DNA from: Punica granatum
Taxonomy: Eukaryota > Streptophyta > Magnoliopsida > Myrtales > Lythraceae
Length of the DNA: 64,000 nucleotides
Reading direction: 5' to 3'
Assembly (NCBI RefSeq): GCF_007655135.1
Contig: NC_045129.1
Span: forward strand, 28,583,122 to 28,647,121
Shown: positions 47,034 to 58,090 of the stretch, one piece after another
Layout: every line of letters begins with the position of its first letter
Position numbering within the stretch: the first letter of the stretch is position 1
Translations under genes and position numbers: made by a program
Notes under the pieces: model-generated
Databases searched by the model: none
What the model saw: the letters and a program-made list of their open reading frames with translations, nothing else
Told to the model about the DNA's origin: nothing

Positions 47034-48905
47034 CAAGGTTGTCAGAATCGCGATTCTACCTAAAATCGGTCGAGGGTCGTAGAATCGTGAATCGTAAGAT
47101 TCTACCTGTAATTAAAAAAAAAACATATATATATATATATATGTAACATACTTTTCTGAGTAAAAAAAATTAATTCTTGTTCATTCAAATAAAAACACAA
47201 ATCAACAATAAGTCATAAAAACTCAAAATATCATTACAAATTATCGAAATTCAAGGTTCAAAATCCAAATCATAACTTAAACTTCCGAAATAAATGATTA
47301 AATACAATACATTACACTTTTTTTAAGATGAGTCAGGTGGTCCGGATGCATAAATGACAGAAGAGATTAGTTAAGAACTCATAGCAGAAGACAATCACTC
47401 GGCCTCACTTCAACTAAAATTCAACTGAGACAAAGCAGTAGTAAAGCAACATGACAGCTTTGAACATTCATTTGACCTTATATGCTTCAGGAAGAACATA
47501 TAAAAGAGAGAAAAAAGACATCTAATCATATCACCTGGTCAATCAAGTACAATAAACTCGGAACCAATAACAATCGTGATATCGGGAAAGGAAGAAACAG
47601 GCGGCTGCTGGTTTATTCGTTTAAAGACAGAAAGGCACTGTCAGTAATTGACACATCAAAACTTATCAATCATATTGCGAATCCTAATACTCTGGACTTG
47701 TATCTATAAGTAACAACAAATGATTGGCTCATGTTCGTAGTATTATTCTGACAGACATTACGAAAATGGACATGAACTTCAATCAGCAGCACTGCAGCAC
47801 TGAAATGAGGAATCGGCGACAAAGCAGATCACAGATATACAATTTTACAGTTATTCCTGTTTTTTTTAATAAGTGGAAATACAATTCCTTGGATTCTTTT
47901 TTGTATTGTAATAGAATTGAGCTTTTGAAAAACAGAAGCTGATGAAAATGGCACTAAAGCTGATTGCAACTTGCAATTTTACAGGACCGAAGACGAAGGA
48001 GGAGTCAGACTAGGAACACTAAAACCCAGCCTCAGCAGGAGAATTCTGAAACGAGTCAGGCTAGTAACGCGAGTCTGAGAATTCCCAGAAATGCTGATAA
48101 ACCTCGACGGCAAAAGCATCGGAAACACATTAACACATTAACCCAAAAAAAATCACCTTGTATTGCTACAATATATGGGAGTTTGGATGCAGTAAAGACT
48201 CTGCTCGAGAAAAACAAGATGTTGACCCAAATCGTCACCACGTCCGATGGAGTTACGGCCCTCCACGCCGCAGCCTATTTCGACAGCAAAGATGTGATGT
48301 GGCACGGCATTAACCCATCAAACTCAATCGAAAGGAAATAGAAGAGAACATGAAGGATACATCCATTCAACTGCGAAAGGGCTGTGCAATTGGGGTAAAA
48401 GGGAAAAGTACTCGACACTTTTCATACCTGGAAAATGAAGAGGAAGTAACCGCAAGGTCCGAAACCGCAATCAAAGCTTGGACAAGCTAGCTTCTCGGAA
48501 GAAGAAGGTGGTGGACCGTTAATCGAAGCAAGTAGGTGGATCGAACTATCGAAGATTTCGTCGAAGATTTGAGGCAACGTTCGAAGGTCGAATTGGAAGG
48601 ACAAAGCAGGGGAGAAATTAGGGTTTCATGACAGGAAAATAGGAAGAAGGGCGGGTGGGAGAGGGGTTTCGGGTTTGGGCTTTCGGGTCCAGGCTACGGC
48701 CCGCTTATTGGGCCCGGGCTTGGGCCGAATCCAGCCTGAACGTAGAATCGCAGAATCGGCCCGATTCTGCGATTCTACGATTCAACACGCGATTCGGATC
48801 CGATTCTACAATCCCGACTCACCTAGCTGAATCAGAATCGGTGATCCTCCTTGAATCGTAGAATCGTACAATTCTACGATTCGAATCACGATTCTGACAA
48901 CCATG
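47034..48905. mobile_element. Non-autonomous hAT-like element with captured gene pieces, 1872 bp
   Basis: The left end is CAAGGTTGTCAGAATCG. The inward-read right end is CATGGTTGTCAGAATCG. Both ends are packed with GATTCTACGATTC-type inverted words, likely transposase-binding repeats. An 8-bp target duplication with one mismatch flanks it. There is no transposase. The interior holds an ankyrin-like fragment (plus strand) and a leader-like stretch with AAACCCTAATTTC on the minus strand (about 48611-48625), a motif common in plant gene leaders. This fits a Pack-type element. Confidence 0.82.
47964..48341 (+). pseudogene. Ankyrin-repeat gene fragment inside hAT element
   Basis: A 125-codon open frame. 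Its second half reads like one and a half ankyrin repeats: GSLDAVKTLLEKNKM followed by DGVTALHAAAYFDSKDV, with the TALHAAA helix signature. The first half is Arg/Gln-rich and unrecognised. Ankyrin proteins usually carry several repeats plus another domain, so this is a captured or decayed piece, not a full gene. Whether it is transcribed cannot be told from sequence. Confidence 0.6.
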
Positions 48906-48913
48906 TCTCTAAC
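48906..48913. repeat. hAT target duplication, right
   Basis: TCTCTAAC, partner of 47026-47033. Confidence 0.8.
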
Positions 48914-49547
48914 ATACAAATTATTGTTCTAGAAAGATTACACAATCAGTTATTTTGCAAATAAATAATCAATCCAAGAATGATCAAATTAATAAATATT
49001 AACAGTAGACTAAACTTATTCATTTTTTACGTCCAAATTAATTTACTCATTCTAATTGGTCCAGATTTTCAATTACTCATTCAATTAATTCATCCAACGT
49101 CCAAACTGTTTTTCAATTACTCTCCAAAGTCCAATGACTATTTTAATATCATTGGAAAAACCAATTTTATTCCTTTATTTTTCACTCTAATTTTCTGAAT
49201 TGTTATGGGGATAAAAAAAAGTTAGACGAAATTGATTATAAAAATTTAATTAGTAAGTTTGCATTTTACTTAGAGAAAAAAATAATTTTGGATCTCAAAA
49301 TGTTAAAATAATAAATTTTCCATAAAAGTTTACATTAATTTCATTGAATAAATAAAAGGCCCCTTCTTACGGTTTCGCTTCAGGCCTCAATTTCCCTTGG
49401 ACCGCCCTTGTGCATGAGGTTCAAGGACCTACTTTAAATACTTTTATATATATATATATATATATAGATAACATAATATTAAAATGCGTGGTAAAAAGCG
49501 AAAAAGAGAAAATATGGGATTTTCAGTACTTGCTTTCTCGAACAATT
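48914..49547. other. AT-rich DNA with TA microsatellite
   Basis: No gene is recognised. A (TA) run of about 11 repeats lies at 49445-49466. Confidence 0.6.
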
Positions 49548-49563
49548 TTGACTTGATTTATAT
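49548..49563. repeat. SINE target duplication, left (16 bp)
   Basis: TTGACTTGATTTATAT, identical to 49745-49760. Confidence 0.92.
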
Positions 49564-49744
49564 ATTATTATTTTTAGGTGTGTACCTTGGTATTCAGAGC
49601 CCAATAGAATATGACTAATCCAGTCGGGAGATTGAGCATTAAAGGTTATTCTCTCTCCCAACAAGTGCGCTTCCCGAGGTTTGAACTTGTGTTCTTCTGT
49701 TTACGGGAGTGAGTTGCTTACCACTCAACCAACACTTTTGTTAG
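49564..49744 (-). mobile_element. tRNA-derived SINE, 181 bp
   Basis: On the minus strand the element begins near GTGTTGGTTGAGTGGTAAGC, whose TGGTTGAGTGG matches the Pol III A box. About 40 bp later GTTCAAACC matches the B box. The body contains CCCGACTGGATTAGTC and TTGGGCTCTGAATACC, words I know from common plant tRNA-derived SINEs, and ends in an A/T-rich tail. A perfect 16-bp target duplication bounds it, typical of LINE-driven insertion. It lies 137 bp upstream of the MATE relic. Confidence 0.88.
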
Positions 49745-49760
49745 TTGACTTGATTTATAT
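49745..49760. repeat. SINE target duplication, right (16 bp)
   Basis: TTGACTTGATTTATAT, identical to 49548-49563. Confidence 0.92.
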
Positions 49761-49880
49761 TGAGCACTTAATTCATTGACTAATTAAAAATAAAAGACTT
49801 AATCTTCAGAACTTAATATTAAATCGAAACAAATACCACCTAACATTACTCGAATCAAAACACCTCCCGACTTAATTATT

Positions 49881-51720
49881 ATGTTCGTTATGCCACAGTT
49901 CGGAATGGCGGGTGCCCTGGAAACACTAAGCGGACAGGCCTATGGAGCTCAACAATACTACAAATTTGGAGTCCAAATTTACACAGGCATACTCTCCCTC
50001 ATTTTGATATGCACCCCCTTACCCCTATTATGGGTCTTCAGGGGAAGGCCCCCAGTCTTACTTGGCCAAGACCCCGAGATCTCCCACGAAGCCAGTAAGT
50101 TCATGGTCTGCCTTATCCTGGCTCTCTTCGCCTACGCGACCCTCCAACCCATCGCCCAATACTTCCAGACTCAGAGTTTCGTGATGCCGATGCTAGTGAG
50201 TTCATGTGTTACGTTCGCCCTTCACTTATTGCTGTGTTAGGTGATGGTGTTCAAGGCGGGATTGGGAAATAGAGGGGGCGCCCTGGCGATAGGTCTATCA
50301 TGCTGGTTGAACATAATTTTGCTCGGGTTCTACATGAAGTACTCATTGTCTTGTGCCAAAACCAGGGTTTCAGCCTCTCTAACAGAGATATTCCAAGAGG
50401 CGAGGAATTTTTGGCTTTGCTATGACATGCTATCCCTTCGACCATAATGATTTGATTAAACTTTTTCACATTGATCTTTATATGGTTGTCTTGCGAAAAA
50501 CGTTTTCGGTTTCTAGTAAGTTTGAGAGCATGTTCTTAGATTAATTTCTATCTGAAAGGTGAAATTTTTCATGTTTGACTGTTGCGGCTTGGAATGGTGA
50601 TCATTTGAGCTGCTGACAATCCTCGCTGGGCTTCTACCGAATCCGAAACTCGAAGCTTTGGTTTTCTCTCTATGCTAAGTATATGTAACAATGTTTCAAA
50701 AACGTCGGGGAACAGGTAGAGTTCAAAATCTTGAATGCACTAACAGGATCGACCGATATAATTCGAACTCATATTTCTCAAATCGATTGTGTTTTGAATT
50801 GTTGCAATTTCTACAGTTTTGCAACCACCTCAACCACGTACACAATACCGGACTCAATCGGTGCTGCAGTAAGGTTTGCTCCAAACACTCGTACAAGCAT
50901 GCCGTAAATTTGCAGATCGCCTCTATGCCATTATAACTACTCCTTCACAAGCTTTCTTATTGGTAATTTTTGTTTAAATCTCTATTTAGCATGCGTGTAT
51001 CAAACGTACTTGGTGCTGGGAACCCTCGAGCAGCTCGAATCGCAGCAGGTGCAACAATGCTCGTTAAGCTCATGGAGACGGTCATTGTGCCTGTTTGCGT
51101 GCAACGTCTTTGGCTGCATATTCACTGATGAGGAAGAGGTCGTAGAATATGTTGCAAGAATAGTCCCACAATGAGCCAACAAATTTTCACTTACAAATAT
51201 TTTAATTGATTTTTACTTATCCAAAGGGAATGAATAATACTCATTAAATATTTTCTCTGCATGGAGTACTTTCAGGTTAATTCTGAATCTGATGTTAGTT
51301 TTACTGCTCTCAAGCTCATTTTCGTACTTTATTTAGGTGTGGCCAGGGGCTGTGGGTGGCAAGATATTGGGGCATACATCAACTCGGCGCATGCTATCTG
51401 TTCCGAATTCCGGTTGCGGCGCTGTTAGGGTTCCGAGTGGACATCCATGGAAAGGGCCTCTGGCCTGGGATGATGGTTTGTTCAGACGGTCTTCCTCCTT
51501 CTCGTGACCGACTGTACGGACTGGGAGAAACAGGTCCTCACCTCAAATCTCTCAAATCCTATAGATTTCTTTTTCCCATCATGTCCAAGAAAGAAAATGA
51601 AATCTCGTGATGATTTAGGGTTAATTTTATGGCATTTAATTGACGGCTAACCTTCAATTTTATCTGCTGTAGGCAAACAAGGGCAAGGGAGGGGATATTT
51701 CAGGGAAGACATCTGGATAG
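49881..51720 (+). pseudogene. MATE/DTX multidrug efflux transporter pseudogene
   Basis: MATE proteins are 12-helix membrane antiporters that export secondary metabolites and xenobiotics. The relic starts mid-protein at GMAGALETLSGQAYGA, a family hallmark, and continues through helices to LLC, where a TAG (about 50239) replaces Trp. It goes on with VFKAGLGNRGGALAIGLS, then a frameshift near 50415 before an AIPS-like stretch. Next come LEW-stop-SFELL and GLLPNPKLE (about 50595-50650). After intron-like gaps come TSTTYTIPDSIGAA (about 50825), RVSNVLGAGNPRAARIA (about 50990), FTDEEEVVEYVA (about 51120), GVARGCGWQDIGAYIN (about 51335) and GFRVDIHGKGLWPGM. Introns remain, so it is a decayed duplicate, not a retrocopy. 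The first helices are missing and at least four lesions exclude function. Confidence 0.93.
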
Positions 51721-51993
51721 TGATGCTGTGCCCACATGAGCAAAGCAAAGGGAAAAAATGAGTGAAATTTGAACTTATCCTAGGCTATCCTACTCGGACA
51801 ATGGACATATCCTAATGTATGTCAAACACCAGAATCGTCTTGTTCCATCCAATGTCTTCTCGGATCGTGCATGTGCTACGTCATGCACAGATAAGCTCTC
51901 AATCAATGTAAAATTAAGGTCTTGGATAACTTTTGCAATCTCTTTAGCGGAAAGATTCACAAGCTCAGTCATATATCAAAGAGGCATTCTAAT
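51721..51993. other. Flank between MATE relic and LTR element
   Basis: No gene is recognised. The five bases before the LTR are CTAAT; the matching duplication would lie beyond the window. Confidence 0.5.
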
Positions 51994-54900
51994 TGTCAGC
52001 ACCTAATTTCGGTCCATCAGCTCCGAGGGGGGCAAAATTGTCATTTCCCAATTTATCACCTTTTCTTTAAAAAATTTAAAATTAAATTAATTTTAATTAA
52101 ATTAAATTATATATGTATAAAAAAAAACACTCGGGCAGGCCGGGCAGCGTTGACCGGCTGCCTGGGACCGCCGGCATTTAATTAAAAAAAAAAAAAAAAG
52201 AGATTCAGGCAGTTCGGGCAGGTCAGGCAGCGCTCGCCGGCTGCCCGCGATCCCCGCCGGCCCAGAACGCCCAAATCGAGGGTATCCGCTATTTTCCCCG
52301 AAGATTGGCCGAAATCCTAACGAAAAGGGGAAGGAATCGAAATTAATTAAAGGCAACGGCAATTCGGCAAGGGGGGAACAAGACCTATTGAGAGAAATCG
52401 GAAAATTGGCTCCCGTTTTAAGGAATTTGGAAATCGATTGAATTCGAGAACCGTCGTCAGAAAACCAAGATAACTCCCCCGATTCCGACTGATTAAGCGC
52501 CGGTGAGGTCCCGATCGACCACGGCGAAGCATCGGCAGCGCCCAGAGCTATCTCCCGCGTCCATTCCGGCCGTCGTCGCGGCGTCCAGGGGCGAGAACCG
52601 CCGCCCCCAGGCTCGTCGCCGCCGCTGCCCCCCGATCCCGGCCGCCCTTCGGCTAAGGGGCCACGGCCCAGTTTTTTTTTTTTTTTTCGCAGGCCCTGTC
52701 CAAGCCCAGCCAAGCCCAACTTCCCCAGTCCGGCCCAGCGTTCTTCCGGGCGGTTTCTCCTTTGGGCGGTCCGGTCCGATCCGATCCGGCCCGATTCATC
52801 CGGCGATTTTTTTATTTTTACAGAGAAGCCCCTCAACTTTCCGAACTAGGTAAATTCTCGACTTAGTGGCATGATTAGGGTTCCTTTCCTAAATATTATT
52901 GCTTGCTTGATGAATATAATGTGAGATGAGCGTTCTTGAGTCGCGTGGGTGATCGGATTTGTCCCGAACTCGATTTTACAAACTTCCTGTTTTGTCACAT
53001 TTCAGTCCAGAGGACGTATTTTATTTTTTAAGATCTGCCCCGAATTTCAAAATTATTTTCAATCAAGCCTCGGTCGTTTTATTATTTTCCAATCAGTCCT
53101 TGGATTTTTCAGAATTTTTCCAAGAATCCCAAAGGACTTTTCAAATTGTTTCAGTTTAGTCCCGGGACCATTTTTCACCCTTTTCAAATCTGCCTCGAAT
53201 TTCAAAAATTCTTTTCAATAAAGTCCAAGTCATTTTACTATTTTCCAATCAGCCCTGGAATTCCCAGAATTTTTCAACAATCCCTAGGAACTTTTCGAGT
53301 TGTTTCAGTTTAGTCCTGGGGCCATTTGTTTGTTTTCAAATCAGTCTCGATTTTCAATTTCATTTCAAATAAGTCCTAGGACATTTTCAGTAAATTTTTT
53401 ACACAGTCCCCATTTTTTATAATTTTCAGATCAGTCCCCAATTTCTTAGAATTTTCAAATCAGTCCCTAATTTTTTCAGAATTTTCAAATCAGTCCCTGC
53501 TCTTTTAAAATCATTCAATTCAGTCCCCTGGACATTTTCTAAAAATATCCGGCCCTTTTCTACTTGGATCACCCACCGACAATGTATATGCCCCATTTAA
53601 ATATTTCATTTTTGTAATTATGTGACCATGTCGGAAATTAGAGTTTATCAGGCGGTCAACTAATGGCTATCTCGACGGCTCGAAATCCGTAGACTAAAGC
53701 ATTCGGCAAGTTTTTAATTAACCTAAAATTCTACATACAGGATAATCGGGACGTTAAATTCGGCTAAGTTAAATCACTTGATTTATTTAAATAGATTGCA
53801 CAAATTGATTAATAATTTGTAATCGCGTCGACAGTTCAAGAACTGTTAGTCATGCCCTTTTCAAAATTCACAATTTCAAAATTACCGAGATACGTACAAC
53901 GTAATCTTGATTTTCATGCACACACATATTTACCGATTCAAGGGCATGATTACCGGTTCTTGTCCTGCCGTGATCCTAGCATAGGTTTGTGCATAGAATT
54001 GGTCAAAACATGGGAAAACAAATTAATCACAAACTCGGTTTAAATCAAACATGGGCAATAGTCAATTAGAGGGTTAAGTTTTTGGGTTTTAGGTGAAAAT
54101 ACTTTTAATCTGTAAAAGTCATATTGTCACGATACAGAATAATCTAAAAACAACCCACACATTCGAGACTTGACTATGGATATCACGTCTGTCGGGTCCG
54201 TTAAAATAATGTCGAATGCTACATACCATATCCATCATCCGTTTTGTTTGTTTTAAAGTAGGATTTGTATGCCAAGATATCTCGGTTAATAATCAGTTAA
54301 TTCACGTAAATTCGACAATAACAAGAAACCCCATTGTTTGTTTATTTGAGCTTGCTTGATTACTTTTTGCACTTGTTTTTTTCTTTTATGCGGATCGAGC
54401 CCGATCCTTTAAGACTCAATTCACACTAGGTCCAACACCCTAACCGTCGATCACGGGGTCCAATCCCCCCATACACCGAGTGCGCATTTAATTTAATTTT
54501 CGGTCCTTTCCAAAATCATACGGTGAGCATGAGTGAAATAACGGCCGAACGGGAACCGACCGAGATTCAGTCATTGTAATTTATCTTTTATTTGAGAGAA
54601 CAATGTAACGATTTTATGATGCATATTTATTCATGTAATAATCTCGGTCGAAGAGTGAACGGTTCAAGTGTCTATTCGAATTTACGGTGTCAAAACGGGC
54701 GAGTCGAGTGCAACCTTAAATCATGCGGTAAATAAATAAAATGGCAAGCCTAGCAAGCTAAAGTACCGAAAGGGCGTGTGGGATATAGGCCCTCACGTAA
54801 TAGAACCCCCGAATTCGGAATTTCTGGTTCCGCACAGACCATTGCCTTAACATACTAGGTGTATCCCATACCCCTAGACCTGGGCGACTCACCGGCCCTC

Positions 54901-55043
54901 GACCTTCGGGTCGTAAACAGGTAATGGCAACTCCTTCTCACGTGCATCCGTCGCGCGTCCCCGGGAAGGTGGACACTCCCAAGCCGCGTTGCATTTAGGC
55001 GCGCGCATGCCTGCCCCGACGAGACTAAATTCGGGTGCGCACA
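51994..55043 (+). repeat. Tat/Ogre-like 5' LTR, copy B (3050 bp)
   Basis: TGTCAGCACC...GGTGCGCACA. The 3' two-thirds (about 52830-55043) is colinear with copy A LTRs; the U3-like start shares only the first 50 or so bases. An imperfect array of CAATCAGTCC / TCAGTTTAGTCC words lies at 52980-53540. T-runs near 52675 and A-runs near 52185 flank GC-rich GGGCAGGC and GGCCCAG stretches. Confidence 0.92.
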
Positions 55044-55045
55044 GC

Positions 55046-55065
55046 TTGGCAACTCCACTGGGGAC
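55046..55065 (+). other. Ogre-type primer binding site, copy B
   Basis: TTGGCAACTCCACTGGGGAC, identical to copy A, two bases after the LTR. Confidence 0.78.
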
Positions 55066-55617
55066 ACTTAGAGGGTTCCGGCTCGTTCCCGCTTGTTTTG
55101 TTTACTTGTTTATTTATCGCTTTCTGTAATTTTTCGCTTATCTACTTTACGCACTTTTATTTCACGCACACGCATTGCATATCATACTAGTTTCTAGATA
55201 CCTGTAAGTCGCGTCCCACGACCGGTAATAGGGGCATAGGTTAGATAGGGGTTCAAAGTAGGGGTACGGCGCGCAGTTCGACTATCGCTTAGGCCTTGAA
55301 AAGTATCCCGCTCGATTTCAAGGAATTGACACCTTTGAGTCGGGGGCCCCCATCCCTAGGTAGCACGGTCCTTGTAGTGTCGAAACCATGCATACTGCAG
55401 GAGCTCCATGCCATCCTCCAACCCCACTTCAGTAACAGTCCATCGACTCGGTCTGCGCTCCATTTGAGTCTTTTTTTTTGTTTTTGAGAGAGATGTACGT
55501 TGTATACATTAAGCCATGGGCATTTATTTTCTGTATCCATACATCATCTAATTTCAAAATTAGGCGTCATTTGTATTAACTAGTCCTAAATCGGTTTTCC
55601 TTTCATCTTGGTAAGAG
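55066..55617 (+). other. Leader, copy B
   Basis: Untranslated region between PBS and ORF, colinear with 34101-34643. It carries no start codon context as good as that at 55618 and no known domain. Confidence 0.6.
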
Positions 55618-57060
55618 ATGGCGCGCTCGGTCTCCTTTCCACACCTCGACAGGGTCACGCCACCACTCGAGGAAATCAGTCACATCTGGGCTCATCTACG
55701 TCAAGTCGACCGCGATTACATCAGGACCTTTGTTGGGGATATACCAATGCTAGCCATGTGCCCAGTCCACGCCGTCTTCAACATCCAAGGTACCGAGCTC
55801 ACACCTACTATCGAGGAATATCGCACTCTCGTCGGAAGAATTGCGGCCACCCGCAACATTGTGGAACCTAACTTCCACACCACCCGACTTGTTTTGGTAT
55901 CGCGTCTACTCGGGGTGCATAGGTCTCAACTACAAGCCGAACTTGCATATTCCGGTGGCACAGAGATAGTCATCGCGAAACTCCTCCATTTTATTGAAAT
56001 ACGAGCGCGCGAGGTTCAAGGGGATCTTTTACAAAAAAAAATTTGTCATGCGATCTTATTCTTAATTTTTGGGACTCTATTATTCCCTCGCTCGGCCGGT
56101 CACATTGACGCAGCCTTAGCTAGCGTTGTCCTCCAAGTGGTTGGAGGCCGCGAATACGAGGTGGCCTTGTTGGCCGAGACCATACGGTCCCTTGATCGCG
56201 TTATAAGAAAGACCGATCGAAGGTTGAGAGGGTCCCCAATCCTTTTGCAAATTTGGCTCCAAAGCCATGCAAACCCCTTTGGCCTTGTTCGTCCGGTTAT
56301 GTTTTTCACACGTCCGGAGTCTATCATTTCGCGGTTACTACCTCTGTTGCATGTGGAGGAACGCAAGGTCTTCGAGTGGATCAAAATTTTTCGCGAAATA
56401 GCACCAAAGGGCTTTAAATGGCGCGCCGCATGGATGCCAACCGGACCCATGACCCTTAAATGTCCTGATTTTAACGGAGTACCACTCGTGAGCCATGCGG
56501 GGTCCACCACTTATTTTCCGGCGCGAGTAGTAAGGCAGTTAGGTGGCTTACAGACAGTTCCCAAAGGTACGGTGTGAACCAAGTTCGAACACGCTTGGCG
56601 GGAGGACCAGACGTCCATAGATCGCCTAAGTGAAATCGAACGGGTTATGATCGTGTGGCAGACTACGGTCATCGAGCATCCTTACTTCCATGAGCACCCG
56701 ACCCAAGATGAACGGGACTTTCAAGCCACGGAGGAATATATCCTCCGCTTTTATCGATCGGGTCCATCAGAGAATGATGATTTCACAGACTCTCCTCCGG
56801 TCGAGAGTAGCACATCATCCGGGGTACCGGTACGGGACATGGCCATCCAAGCCGAGCTCGCCAATCTCAGGGCTGAAAGGGACCGCCTCCGCCGGGAGGT
56901 AGCCGAGAAGAATGAGCAGCTTTGCGATCAACACCAACTACAAAAGGAGCTTGCCCAAGCTCGCGCCCAACTGCAGAGACGTGATCAGGAGTTGGCACAA
57001 ACGAACGCTGCCTTGGAGAGGTCCAGGAAGAGGGCCCGTGGAGGTCCACACTCACCCTAG
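55618..57060 (+). pseudogene. DUF7745 / Ogre ORF1-like protein gene with one internal stop
   Basis: Start ATG 55618 in AGAGATGGCG. A single frame of 480 codons is interrupted only by TGA at 56575. Residues 1-319 form a helical globular domain: HIWAHLRQVDRDYIRTFVGD, HAVFNIQGTELTPTIEEYRTLVGR (given here as landmarks PTIEEYRTL and VHAVFNIQG), CHAILFLIFGTLLFP, and RRLRGSPILLQIWLQSH. The PTIEEYRTL pattern resembles the PTLEEYSHLLG-type motif of plant DUF7745 proteins and, I believe, of Ogre ORF1. After the stop come HPYFHEHPTQDERDFQATEE and a coiled coil (LANLRAERDRLRREVAEKNE to ALERSRKRARG) ending in a basic patch. There is no zinc knuckle, protease or RT. Function is unknown; a structural or trans-recruitment role is inference. 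The frame beyond the stop is well kept, so the TGA is recent or readthrough occurs. Confidence 0.82.
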
Positions 57061-57774
57061 GATAGACACTTCCACTAGGCCCTCACCTGGAACCGGTGCT
57101 TTCCACGGCGACTGTCGTTTGCACCTAGGGCACGTTGGAAGACTGATTTAGGACTATCTTTTCAAAATTTGTATTGCATTTTGAACCATTCGGAGTTAAT
57201 ACGAATGACGGCATTAGTTTTTGGAAAACTCACGCATCGCATGTATCCTACTCATTTACTGTTTTGTATACTAGCTAACATCTCACCATACAAGTGAGTG
57301 AAGACCTCCTTCGCAGAGAGCATCACCGCGTGATCAGATACACGTCTCTCTGCAAGACCCTGCGCATCTACTAGCGACTAAGCGCGCCTCACACATGTCC
57401 AGGCATGTTCACACCAACTCATACACGCATGCTCAACGTATCAATGCATGTCTCTTGTTGTGCTCGCACGACACTTACCAGGCCAGTTCGCTTCCCTATA
57501 CTCTTACATTGAAATCCTGAACAATTTATGTTCTTTCATTGTTCTCTTTTCCTATTGCAGGAAATTCTCAACAAGAAGACAGTCTGAATACTGAGCGACC
57601 ACAATTGAGACAACAAACGTCTCTCATCCAGTTCCTTGGGATTTCAACACTAAGTCCCCATCCTTGCTCCACAAAGCAAGACCGCAAGAAAAATCAGAGT
57701 CACCGCTTTACAGTGTCATGCACTGTTCCTCAGCATTGATCTTTGCTTTTGCATCTCTTGCACTTTTTTATCGA
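57061..57774 (+). other. Spacer after ORF, copy B
   Basis: Colinear with copy A 33036-33725. It contains CCTATTGCAG before GAAATTCTCAA (about 57560), a 3' splice-site-like sequence conserved in copy A. No further gene is visible. Confidence 0.5.
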
Positions 57775-58090
57775 GTACGCATTTACTGCATTGGGCTCCG
57801 GCCACACATCAGGCTTTAGCCTTGCATCGGGCTTCGGCCCCGCATCGGGCTCCGGCCCCCGCATTTACTGCATCGGGCCCGCTTTTGGGTTTTTGCCCCG
57901 CATCGGGCTTCGGCCCCACTTTTGGGCTTCGGCCCCCACTTTTGAGCTTCAGCCCCATATCGAGCCTCGGTCTGCATTTACTACTTGCGGGCCCCGGCCC
58001 AGCATTTACTATTTTTGGGCTCCGGCCCAGCATTTACTACATTCAGATTTTGACACCTCGCATTTACTGCTTTCAGGCTCATCTGAAATC
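57775..58090 (+). repeat. GGGCC-type repeat array, copy B
   Basis: Irregular alternation of GCATTTACTGC-type words with CGGGCTTCGGCCCC-type words, units about 14-28 bp. It matches 32641-33035 in reverse. Frames over it on both strands are by-products. Confidence 0.87.

Noticed and set aside
49677..49735. Independent tRNA gene
   Set aside because: A and B boxes are present, but the acceptor stem and flanking structure are absent and a 16-bp TSD marks a SINE.
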